Shown in pieces: positions 16,297 to 21,533 of a stretch of DNA of 21,679 nt (the first letter of the stretch is position 1; each line of letters begins with the position of its first letter). Under the pieces are notes generated by a model. The model made no database searches. It had not been told where the DNA came from and saw only the letters and a program-made list of their open reading frames with translations. The translations under genes were made by a program, and so were the position numbers. This stretch comes from a virus: the IMG/VR virus record IMGVR_UViG_3300025818_000228, positions 1 to 21,679 of that record; one strand, 5' to 3'.

Positions 16297-16847
16297 TTTC
16301 TATTTCGTGTAAGCCGTTGTCTAAAGTTTAGCGGCGGCTTTACATAATCATCTAAATCAACGTCATCCACTGCTATCGGTGTGACTATCTTTCCTGTTTC
16401 CTTTTCATAGATCGGTAAAAACTCAGCCACAATGGGCACAGCAGCATACATGCTGATATTCTTATCGTGAGTAGTTTGAATTAGCTCTCTAGCTTTATCT
16501 ATTGCTTCCTCCCATTCTGCAGGAATCGCTATTTCCCAGATTAGTTGAGCGTTAAATAAGAGTGGCTCAGGTTCAAAAAGAAAGGATCTTAGGTATCTAT
16601 AGTTTCGCATCACATCGTTAAAAGATCTAAGTTTCCATTTAGAGTGACCAGATTTTTTAAGAGCGCTGGTACGCCGGCAGATAAAGTCTCCGAATTGACA
16701 GTAATCGTAGATAGCTCTCTCTAGCACAGCTAACCATAGGTGCATCTCGGGAGTAGTGCTTACCTTAGCTTCGGATAGGGTTTTATACTTAGACTGCTTT
16801 GATTCCCTCGGATCTCCATGCTTAAAAAAGTTATAGCTATATTTCAT
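16293..16847 (-). CDS. Conserved hypothetical phage protein
   Basis: A 184-residue protein. The middle (about residues 34-110) has a helical pattern with MHLWLAVLERAIYDYCQFG followed by a YRYLRSFLFEPEPLLFNAQLIWEIA stretch. This is reminiscent of small phage proteins in which a 'w--vl--Ai-D-' helix precedes a helix-turn-helix-like 'f--vC---gid---vr' region, but the match is weak. The C-terminal part is acidic (VDDVDLDDYV) and ends with a basic tail. It overlaps the nuclease gene upstream by 11 bases, so the two may be co-translated, and it converges on the holin gene with overlapping stops. Function unknown; it may belong to DNA metabolism or early takeover. Confidence 0.65.
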   Translation of the reverse strand: MKYSYNFFKHGDPRESKQSKYKTLSEAKVSTTPEMHLWLAVLERAIYDYCQFGDFICRRTSALKKSGHSKWKLRSFNDVMRNYRYLRSFLFEPEPLLFNAQLIWEIAIPAEWEEAIDKARELIQTTHDKNISMYAAVPIVAEFLPIYEKETGKIVTPIAVDDVDLDDYVKPPLNFRQRLTRNRN

Positions 16848-17217
16848 TTTTAAGATACTTATCTAAGGTTTCTAGAGCTTCTTGACCGCTCCAGCAGACA
16901 CAAGCGTAGTAGCCGTTTAGGTTTAACTGCTTTAGTACCTGATGCTGGTCAGGGCTTACTCGATTGGGCTTTACTTTCATCTCAATAAAAAGACCGTTGT
17001 ATTTTTCGTTTGCTACTGGGATGAAAATATCCGGCATCCCTTTAAGCAAGCCAGCTCTCTTTAGCGCTACTCTTCTTGCTATACTGCTTTTACTCTCGTT
17101 AGGTATATGACAAGCTACAGAAAGCTCGGGGCGCTTATTTACAAGCCAGCGCAAGCCGTCAAAGAATATAACCTGCTCCTGATGCTCTCTTCCTGGCTTG
17201 TATTTACGTTTTAGCAT
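16837..17217 (-). CDS. VRR-NUC domain nuclease
   Basis: A 126-residue protein with the compact layout of stand-alone VRR-NUC nucleases of phages: E14 in the first helix (EHQEQ), H37-IPNE, an Arg-rich stretch, then LLKGMPDI with catalytic D63, GLFIEMK with E79 and K81, and S-PDQHQ (Gln conserved). This family belongs to the PD-(D/E)XK superfamily and is linked to cutting branched or Holliday-like DNA. The predicted role is processing recombination or replication intermediates, in keeping with Bet and the PC4-like protein nearby. The ribosome site GAAGAGGGG lies just upstream of ATG 17217. All core residues are present, so it is probably active. Confidence 0.88.
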   Translation of the reverse strand: MLKRKYKPGREHQEQVIFFDGLRWLVNKRPELSVACHIPNESKSSIARRVALKRAGLLKGMPDIFIPVANEKYNGLFIEMKVKPNRVSPDQHQVLKQLNLNGYYACVCWSGQEALETLDKYLKNEI

Positions 17218-17295
17218 ACCCCTCTTCTACTCCGTCGGTGTTATCGGTTAAGTAGGGGCTAAATATCTTAATTTTAAGTGGGGGAATGTTTGCGT

Positions 17296-17460
17296 TCATT
17301 TGCGATACCTTGATCGTGATTTAATTCCAGAAATTGTCCTGCACCATGATGGTTTTGCCCGCATAAAGCAAATTGCAGATCCTTCTCTAGCCCAATAAAG
17401 GGATCGCCACTTGAAAAAAGATTTTGACCAACACCTAGTATTATCCAATAACCTTATCAT
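17296..17460 (-). CDS. Possible mini-ORF 3 of the reiterated segment
   Basis: A 54-codon open frame whose ATG directly follows the stop of the previous mini-ORF (TAG then ATG). The peptide starts MIRLLDN and is rich in Ser, Arg, Trp and Lys (GIKSRSRYRK at the end). An alternative frame on the same strand is also open and reads as a more ordinary protein (containing GQNHHGAGQFLELN), ending at about 17277, but has no clear start. It is not certain that either is translated. Listed because it is the third of three abutting units sharing a start sequence (ATGAT). Confidence 0.3.
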   Translation of the reverse strand: MIRLLDNTRCWSKSFFKWRSLYWAREGSAICFMRAKPSWCRTISGIKSRSRYRK

Positions 17461-17667
17461 CTACTCACCATAATAAGACCTAGAACCAGACTCAGACCTA
17501 GACTGATACAGGTGCCTAGACCTAGAGGAAAACCAAGAACAAATCGTCGACCAAAACCAAACCCTAGATTGCGACTGAACCCGTGAGCAAAACCACGGCG
17601 CTGACCCAGACCAAAACCATGAACCATACCAAGAAAAATTTTTGAAAACGCTAATTGCTTTAATCAT
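17461..17667 (-). CDS. Possible mini-ORF 2, Ser/Trp/Arg-rich low complexity
   Basis: A 68-residue open frame beginning directly after the stop of mini-ORF 1 (TAA then ATG). Its start ATGATTAA is identical to that of mini-ORF 1, and its end TATGGTGA-GTAG resembles that ORF's end. The product is almost wholly Ser, Arg, Trp, Phe and Gly (SRSRH, SESGSRSYYG near the end). Another frame of the same strand over this segment reads Gly-Leu/Gly-Phe repeats with a hydrophobic end (LGLSLVLGLIMV). The composition reflects the underlying hexamer repeat, so translation is uncertain. Confidence 0.35.
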   Translation of the reverse strand: MIKAISVFKNFSWYGSWFWSGSAPWFCSRVQSQSRVWFWSTICSWFSSRSRHLYQSRSESGSRSYYGE

Positions 17668-17706
17668 TTAATCACCATACCTAGACCAAGACCCAGACCT
17701 AGACCC
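17478..17706. repeat. Degenerate AGACCT-type hexamer repeat
   Basis: Plus-strand units related to CCTAGA / CCAAGA / CCCAGA occur in phase at 17680-17706 (about four and a half units) and at about 17478-17527, with looser copies (CCAAAACC, CCCAGACC) between 17530 and 17630. The left flanks of both dense blocks also match: TCATCTACTCACCATA at about 17457-17472 and TCATTTAATCACCATA at about 17664-17679. This indicates duplication of a larger unit of about 50 bp rather than simple slippage alone. Confidence 0.75.
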
Positions 17707-17733
17707 AATAGTATATGCAGGTAACTTAATCAT
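17668..17733 (-). CDS. Possible mini-ORF 1 (21 codons), coupled to upstream gene
   Basis: A 21-codon frame, MIKLPAYTI followed by a Gly-Ser-Arg low-complexity stretch and YGD. Its ATG overlaps the stop of the upstream leftward gene as ATGA (17730-17733), a typical coupling junction, which is the main reason to consider it real. In many phages short Gly-Ser repeat proteins occupy a similar place (from memory, unverified). Here the repeat is very short and interrupted, so it may be a decayed gene. Confidence 0.35.
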   Translation of the reverse strand: MIKLPAYTIGSRSGSWSRYGD

Positions 17734-18041
17734 TTAGTTTCTCTTGGCAGTTCATGTTTCCAATAATATGCGTCAACAATCGAATCGGTATTTACAACCA
17801 CATCGACCGTTACGGCTTCTACTTCCGATAGCGAGCCAGTTTCGATGCACTCACCAAAACGACCAGTGTCAGCAATCCAAGCGGCCTCATTTAACACGAC
17901 AAACTTACCCTTAATTGCTTTTACCCGACCGGTCACGGCAAAGGTTACCGTCCGAATTAGCCATGTTTGACCCACCTCGAACGGCAATTCTACTGCTGAA
18001 TTACCGAATAACTCTTTCATGTCTTTTAATGTTATTTCCAT
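17730..18041 (-). CDS. Conserved phage protein with AWIADTGRF motif
   Basis: A 103-residue protein with a strong ribosome site (AAAGGAG 7 bases before the ATG). The middle carries TWLIRTVTFAVTGRVKAIKGKFVVLNEAAWIADTGRF, then GSLSEVEAV and, near the end, a VDAYYWKHELP segment. I remember this as a widespread but uncharacterised small phage protein in which AWIADTGRF and a final 'w-H-LP' are the most conserved parts; no function is known to me. It is predicted to be a cytosolic small beta-barrel-like protein without a membrane segment. Its stop overlaps the start of the low-complexity mini-ORF (ATGA). The upstream neighbour is the PD-(D/E)XK-like gene, 10 bases away. Confidence 0.8.
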   Translation of the reverse strand: MEITLKDMKELFGNSAVELPFEVGQTWLIRTVTFAVTGRVKAIKGKFVVLNEAAWIADTGRFGECIETGSLSEVEAVTVDVVVNTDSIVDAYYWKHELPRETK

Positions 18042-18051
18042 TATTTCTCCT

Positions 18052-18546
18052 TTAGTTTTTTAGTTTATTTTTTAGCTCTTTTATCGGTCTAAGTTCAGTT
18101 TCGCACAGAAACCACACTGGCGTTATGAGCTTTCTTACCGCTCCTCTTTCTAAAAACATCTCCCTCGAGGCGTAGCCGGCAATCTCTACAGCGTTAGGAG
18201 CTGGGAAGCTGCAGCTTACATAAAAGTCTGCTTTTATACTTTCCCGCTTTCTAACGTAGAGATCAGCGCTTCCTCTGGTAGTGCTTTTAACCTGTATTGT
18301 AGCGTCATTTACCTTTAGATCTACTACTCCTCCATCTCCTCCAGCGGAGAGAGAGTAATCAAGGCACGTTCCTAGGTATTTCGCTACAACATATTCGGAC
18401 ATAACTCCGGCTAGATTTATGCCAAAGTCATCCTGCTTATCATCTATTTTATTGTTGGTAATGCCGTTGGCTAGCTTAGCGCAGTTTCTACGCTCGGCTA
18501 CCAAAAGGCATTGGCTTAGCTGTAAAGCCGATAAGTTATATCTCAT
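18052..18546 (-). CDS. PD-(D/E)XK-like putative nuclease
   Basis: A 164-residue protein. After a Leu/Ala-rich N-terminal helix, the segment GVMSEYVVAKYLG supplies E51, then GGDGGVVDLK supplies D71 or D76, and IQVKST supplies Q85 and K87. The order E, D, (E/Q)xK and the following small strands (DLYVR, DFYVSCSF, IAGYA) match the restriction-endonuclease-like fold found in many small phage proteins where the last acidic residue is replaced by Gln. A nuclease or a DNA-binding relic is possible; the Gln variant is known in active members of this superfamily. It starts 2 bases after the ssDNA-binding gene without a clear ribosome site, so it is probably coupled to it. Confidence 0.65.
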   Translation of the reverse strand: MRYNLSALQLSQCLLVAERRNCAKLANGITNNKIDDKQDDFGINLAGVMSEYVVAKYLGTCLDYSLSAGGDGGVVDLKVNDATIQVKSTTRGSADLYVRKRESIKADFYVSCSFPAPNAVEIAGYASREMFLERGAVRKLITPVWFLCETELRPIKELKNKLKN

Positions 18547-18548
18547 GA

Positions 18549-18833
18549 CTAGAAGGGGATGTCTTCTGAGTCGTCAACTACGTTGAAATTGTAGCCCATT
18601 ACGGAGCGTACATCTTCGCCAGTAGTGCGGTTAGTAGCTATCCACGTTTGCGCTTCTTGGAGCAAGCTTATGAGACTTACTATCTCGTTATCAAAGAAGT
18701 AGTTGGTGCTTTTCCAGTTACCTGTTTGCTTATCCTTGTAGCGCTTCTCTATCTGAATCCGAGGAGCGTTAGGTTCTCCCCATACTGCAACTTGAGTGCT
18801 TCCTTTTCTGGTACTATAGCTAGGTTTTGCCAT
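18549..18833 (-). CDS. PC4-like ssDNA-binding protein with SSB-type acidic tail
   Basis: 94 residues from ATG 18833, which has a strong AAGGAG site just upstream; an in-frame upstream start at 18884 would add 17 residues but lacks support. The body (about 8-60) reads STQVAVWGE-, then IQIEKRYKDKQTGNWKST, then a NEIVSLISLLQEA helix. This is the pattern of small PC4/p15-like single-strand DNA-binding proteins carried by phages and plasmids. The last eight residues, DDSEDIPF, copy the acidic C-terminal tip of bacterial SSB, the docking site for replication and recombination partners. It probably coats ssDNA and works with Bet. It is the first gene of the leftward operon after the non-coding control region. 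Confidence 0.78.
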   Translation of the reverse strand: MAKPSYSTRKGSTQVAVWGEPNAPRIQIEKRYKDKQTGNWKSTNYFFDNEIVSLISLLQEAQTWIATNRTTGEDVRSVMGYNFNVVDDSEDIPF

Positions 18834-18959
18834 TTGTTCTCTCCTTATAGAAACGGCGGTAAATCGCATATTACGCCACAACAATTACAGTAAGATCCTA
18901 ATTAGAACAAGTAGGTTTTATCACTTTGTAGAGTATACCCCGCAAAGTAAATATATAAC

Positions 18960-18989
18960 TTGACAAGAGTTATCCACAGGTTGTACATA
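18960..18989 (+). promoter_or_regulatory. Possible sigma70-type promoter, weak -10
   Basis: A perfect TTGACA at 18960-18965 is followed 18 bases later by TACATA (18984-18989), a poor -10 match. It would read rightward toward the lipoprotein gene 340 bases away. The DnaA box lies between the two elements, so DnaA binding could block it. On the opposite strand TATACT (18932-18937) could be a -10 for the leftward operon, without a good -35. Confidence 0.3.
18970..18978 (+). promoter_or_regulatory. Consensus DnaA box
   Basis: TTATCCACA, identical to the strict bacterial DnaA-box consensus, next to an AT-rich tract. I saw no second strict copy nearby. It lies within the spacer of a possible TTGACA promoter (18960-18965). 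Confidence 0.55.
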
Positions 18990-19033
18990 CAGTTTTAACA
19001 CCTAGTTCATTCGCTACGCTCATTCACAAACGG

Positions 19034-19059
19034 CTAAAGGGATATTGCATACCCTTTAG
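19034..19059. repeat. 8-bp inverted repeat CTAAAGGG/CCCTTTAG
   Basis: Perfect arms 19034-19041 and 19052-19059 surround ATATTGCATA. A T6 run follows at about 19071-19076, too far away for an ideal terminator. It may be an operator or a hairpin in a transcript. Confidence 0.6.
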
Positions 19060-19093
19060 AAACCCCCGCTTTTTTACGATAGTTCGACTCTTC

Positions 19094-19183
19094 CGACATA
19101 CTTACCTGATAGCGCCTAAAAACCCAATTCAAGGGGTTTTTTAGGGCGCGCTTGAAACAATTTAACAAAACGACATACTTACC
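19094..19183. repeat. 13-bp direct repeat CGACATACTTACC (two copies)
   Basis: Copies at 19094-19106 and 19171-19183, 77 bases start to start, bracketing the inverted repeat at 19112-19149. No other copy was noticed in the window. They could be protein-binding sites or phage-specific regulatory boxes. Confidence 0.8.
19112..19149. terminator. A/T-tract inverted repeat, possible bidirectional terminator
   Basis: The left arm GCGCCTAAAAACCC (19112-19125) pairs with GGGTTTTTTAGGGCGC (19134-19149), with small bulges and an 8-base loop. A and T tracts are inside the arms, so either strand has a GC base with a U-rich 3' arm. It could stop transcription from either side. Confidence 0.5.
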
Positions 19184-19327
19184 GCATTTTGAAAGCTTTA
19201 CTGATTGTTAAGTAACGAGCTTCTCGAGTGGTTGTTACGTCGCAGGGGCGTGTATCTATAGAGCTAGAGTTAGGTTAGTTAGGTCTTTTTAATAACTTTT
19301 CTAATATTTTTATTTTTAATTTTTTTA

Positions 19328-19516
19328 ATGAGTTTACTGAAAACCCCTAACTTACCTCACTTACCTAACTTCTTATTAGCGGTAGTTTTGGTAGTGTTAT
19401 CGGGCTGCTCTACAAAAGATTACAAGGTAGAGCTATGCTGGCTTACTGAAAAAGTAGATTTGTGTTATCCAGTAACTTCTGGGCTTGTGGAGGAGGAGGA
19501 AAATACTGCATACTGA
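19328..19516 (+). CDS. Small lipoprotein, lone rightward gene in the early region
   Basis: A 62-residue protein with a lipoprotein signal peptide: hydrophobic core LLAVVLVVL followed by lipobox LSGC (Cys near residue 27), then a short mature part of about 36 residues with two more Cys and an acidic end (EEEEN). No Shine-Dalgarno is visible before the ATG; the upstream region is almost pure A/T. It is the only rightward gene among leftward neighbours and is closed by its own strong terminator, a 'moron'-like layout. Candidate roles are superinfection exclusion at the envelope or an Rz1-like outer-membrane partner; neither can be shown from sequence. Confidence 0.65.
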   Translation: MSLLKTPNLPHLPNFLLAVVLVVLSGCSTKDYKVELCWLTEKVDLCYPVTSGLVEEEENTAY

Positions 19517-19538
19517 AATTGTTTCTCCTTTAGGAACA

Positions 19539-19582
19539 GCCGGTAGGCAGGTGCTTTCGCATGGCCTCCTACCGGCATTTTT
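19539..19582 (+). terminator. Strong hairpin terminator between lipoprotein and Bet genes
   Basis: GCCGGTAGG (19539-19547) pairs perfectly with CCTACCGGC (19568-19576). The inner part can extend the stem (AGG with CCT, then TGC with GCA around a TTTC loop), and ATTTTTATTT follows. It ends the rightward lipoprotein transcript. The stem also lies just past the stop of the leftward Bet gene (19585) and may act for both. Confidence 0.85.
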
Positions 19583-19584
19583 AT

Positions 19585-20424
19585 TTAGATATTTGGAAAG
19601 TCCATATCTATAGACTCAAAAGGGATTTCAGCTCGAGCTACTTTCTTTAGCTTAATTGGAGACTCCCAGATACCTGTTTGTATCTCTTTTGCTTTACATG
19701 TTTCTAAGTAAGCAATTACAGCCGGTCTTTGATTATCTTCAAAGATAGTTACATCGTAATAAGCTTTCATCTCCTCTAATGCTTTTTTCTTACTCTTCTT
19801 AGCTGGCTTCTCTTCCTTAGCATCCCAGTTAGGCAGGTCATCTTCTGCTAGAGTAATTGGCTTAGCTGGCTCCTCTTTTACCTCTTCAACTACCTCCACT
19901 GAGGGCTGAAAATTAGAAGGCATTTCTTCTTGAGTGTACAAGCCGTTTAGCTCCTGAGGGAAAGCTTTCCGTAGGGCTATAGACTCGGCTACCTTCTTAA
20001 TCATAATTCTAGGAGCAGTTTTCCACAGCCCAAAACCCTTAGCGTAATCAGCCAGTAGAGCTTCTCCTTCCATTGGGATTCGGCGGTCTTTTCTATACAC
20101 TTTACACCATGCACCAATGAATGAGTTATCAGGAACAGTTTTTACCCATTCGCCAGAAGCGTTTATCAACCCTACTTCTGCTCCGTCAAAGTCCTTACTA
20201 GCATTAGCAATAGCCCAAAAGCCGTTAATGCCGGTCATAATTTGCAGACCCTGATTGGCTTTGATGCACCAGATTTCCTTCTTAAACGGATTTAAGCCAG
20301 TGGCTTTACAGTACTGCACAAACAGCGCAAACTCCGAAGCTGTCGTTCCTTTCGCTACCGTAGCTTGCATGGTTTTTACTATCTCAGCCGAGCTATAATC
20401 TATTGTTTGTAGTTCTTTTGTCAT
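19585..20424 (-). CDS. bet: ssDNA-annealing recombinase, Bet/RecT (Red-beta) family
   Basis: A 279-residue protein. The N-terminal 160 residues show the Bet signature: ASEFALFVQYCKATGLNPF, KKEIWCIK, GLQIMTGINGFWAIANAS, FDGAEVGL, and then MIKKVAESIALRKAFPQELNGLYTQEEM, the conserved end of the core. A Lys/Glu/Pro-rich linker (about 170-218) connects to a C-terminal segment (about 219-279) that may bind SSB or another partner. The protein anneals complementary single strands in phage recombination and replication-fork repair. The matching 5'-3' exonuclease was not found in this window and may lie to the right. The ribosome site AAAGGAG lies 10 bases before ATG 20424. The PC4-like protein with an SSB-like tail in the adjacent operon is a plausible partner. 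Confidence 0.93.
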   Translation of the reverse strand: MTKELQTIDYSSAEIVKTMQATVAKGTTASEFALFVQYCKATGLNPFKKEIWCIKANQGLQIMTGINGFWAIANASKDFDGAEVGLINASGEWVKTVPDNSFIGAWCKVYRKDRRIPMEGEALLADYAKGFGLWKTAPRIMIKKVAESIALRKAFPQELNGLYTQEEMPSNFQPSVEVVEEVKEEPAKPITLAEDDLPNWDAKEEKPAKKSKKKALEEMKAYYDVTIFEDNQRPAVIAYLETCKAKEIQTGIWESPIKLKKVARAEIPFESIDMDFPNI

Positions 20425-20437
20425 CTTATTTACTCCT

Positions 20438-20623
20438 TTAGTAGTTTACTTCTTGATATGCTTTAGCTCCCCAGCTTTGGCTACAGTGCATGCTTGCAAG
20501 TTCGCAAGTAACAGTAGCAGCCGTTCGCTGTAACCCTAGCATAAGAGTTACAGCTAAAAGGGGAGCGCCAATTATAGCACTTATTACGATATAAGTTCTT
20601 ATTATATGCTTAATATTTACCAT
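20438..20623 (-). CDS. Small membrane protein
   Basis: A 61-residue protein with one hydrophobic stretch (about 10-31, YIVISAIIGAPLLAVTLMLGL), then a short tail with two Cys (CELASMHC) on the probable periplasmic side. A GGGAGG ribosome site precedes the ATG, which overlaps the upstream stop by one base (TAATG). It sits between a lipoprotein gene and Bet in one operon. Function unknown; perhaps it modifies the host membrane early in infection. Confidence 0.7.
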   Translation of the reverse strand: MVNIKHIIRTYIVISAIIGAPLLAVTLMLGLQRTAATVTCELASMHCSQSWGAKAYQEVNY

Positions 20624-20889
20624 TATTTACCTCCCTTATTACCGAAAACTAAATTGTTCCAAAAGCCGTTAGCTTCTCTTAAAGTACGCTGCTCCTCCTG
20701 GGCATGTCGCAACGTAAAAGCAGCGCTCGAGCCGTCACTAGCTTTTGTTTTAGTGTTAGCTATTATTGCGTTTTGACCATCCATAAAAGCTTGTATCCCT
20801 TCAGGAGTGCCGGCTATCAATACGCCATCACCTAATGCGCTACAGCCAGTAGCGGTCGCAAGTACAGTTAGTGCTATTATCTTTTTCAT
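20623..20889 (-). CDS. Small lipoprotein
   Basis: An 88-residue protein with signal MKKIIALTVLATATGC: a short basic start, hydrophobic core, and lipobox ATGC with Cys near residue 16. The mature 70 residues are polar, with a helical Gln/Arg/Glu-rich section (about 62-75), and end in FGNKGGK. The ribosome site AAAGGAC is 9-10 bases upstream. It may insert into the outer or inner leaflet of the envelope. It belongs to the Bet operon; the function is unknown. Confidence 0.75.
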   Translation of the reverse strand: MKKIIALTVLATATGCSALGDGVLIAGTPEGIQAFMDGQNAIIANTKTKASDGSSAAFTLRHAQEEQRTLREANGFWNNLVFGNKGGK

Positions 20890-20973
20890 TTTGTTTGTCC
20901 TTTAGTTTTTAAGTTAATTCGACTCTATACAAGCAATCGCTCCGGCCGGCTCTTAAAAAGCCAGCTAGAGCCA

Positions 20974-21369
20974 TTACTGGTTAAATATATCTAGTACATC
21001 TGGAAGGGGTTTAATGGGTTGCCCCAGTGCGTCGTTAGGTACAGTTTGAGTAGTACTTTCTATGTACTTCTTACCGTTAAAGGGGTTAATTTTGGTCTCG
21101 GTGGTAGTTATATCGCTATAACCTGTACCCCAGAGACCTCTATCCTCTACCAATTTGCTCTCAAATTGACCTGTAAACACGTTATAGTGCTGCTCTACTT
21201 TATAATGCTTCGTAGGTTGATTATTTGGCCAATACTGCGCTTCGGCCGTCATAATCATAAAGCTAAAGGCAGTAGCTATAATTATAATAGCGTAGACGGT
21301 TTTTTCGCCTAACTCAGCCATTTTATCAACTACCTCAGCACAATGGTTATCAAGCTCTCTAAATGTCAT
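20974..21369 (-). CDS. Single-span membrane or exported protein, unknown
   Basis: 131 residues from ATG 21369. This start overlaps the preceding gene's stop as ATGA and has GAGGAG 8 bases upstream; an in-frame TTG six bases earlier is too close to that site. After a charged N-terminus of about 24 residues there is a strongly hydrophobic segment (YAIIIIATAFSFMIMTAEA, about 26-44), which may be a late signal peptide (cleavage near AEA/Q) or an anchor. The mature part is rich in Tyr, Asn, Thr and Pro (WPNNQPTKHY, TTTETKINPFNGKKY) and might be periplasmic. No family is recognised. Confidence 0.7.
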   Translation of the reverse strand: MTFRELDNHCAEVVDKMAELGEKTVYAIIIIATAFSFMIMTAEAQYWPNNQPTKHYKVEQHYNVFTGQFESKLVEDRGLWGTGYSDITTTETKINPFNGKKYIESTTQTVPNDALGQPIKPLPDVLDIFNQ

Positions 21370-21533
21370 CTGCAATGCTCCTCAATTAACTTAGTCATCC
21401 CCAGCAGGAAAGCTTCTCTATCAGCTCCCTGATAATTGGTAGTAAGCTTTCCATCTTCCACCCATAGTTCGACCCCTGGGTAACAGATCTTTAGCGATAT
21501 TAAAAAAGATTTTGTTTTATTCCTTGTGCTCAT
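21366..21533 (-). CDS. Small hypothetical protein (55 aa)
   Basis: A complete short gene between two coupled neighbours: its ATG overlaps the upstream stop (TAATG at 21533) and its TGA overlaps the downstream ATG (ATGA). The product starts MSTRNKTKSF, has LWVEDGKLTTNYQGADREAF in the middle and ends with a helical KLIEEHCR. The double overlap with ordinary codon use argues that it is real. Function unknown. Confidence 0.72.
   Translation of the reverse strand: MSTRNKTKSFLISLKICYPGVELWVEDGKLTTNYQGADREAFLLGMTKLIEEHCR

Larger units (their letters stand above)
18834..19327. other. Non-coding region, candidate control region or replication origin
   Basis: About 490 bases without a credible gene on either strand, between the leftward ssDNA-binding operon and the lone rightward lipoprotein. 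It contains an AT-rich tract (about 18930-18960), a perfect consensus DnaA box (18970-18978), an inverted repeat (19034-19059), a second A/T-tract inverted repeat (19112-19149), two copies of a 13-bp direct repeat (19094-19106 and 19171-19183) and a T-rich stretch before 19328. The composition and motif density suggest replication or transcription control. No tRNA or known riboswitch was recognised. Confidence 0.6.

Noticed and set aside
17478-17706. CRISPR array or eukaryote-like telomere
   Set aside because: Units are only six bases, degenerate and without spacers; the similarity to telomeric hexamers is superficial and the segment is internal.
18834-18884. 17-residue N-terminal extension of the ssDNA-binding protein
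   Set aside because: The internal ATG at 18833 has a strong AAGGAG site and gives the expected family N-terminus.
18648-18893. 81-aa plus-strand frame opposite the ssDNA-binding gene
   Set aside because: Antisense of a well-supported gene; no family pattern.
20948-20972. GGCTCT/AGAGCC inverted repeat as a terminator
   Set aside because: Stem of only 6 bp with the T run in the loop rather than after the stem; too weak to call.
21019-21312. 97-aa plus-strand frame opposite the membrane protein gene
   Set aside because: Overlaps a gene supported by ATGA coupling and a good ribosome site; no own signals.
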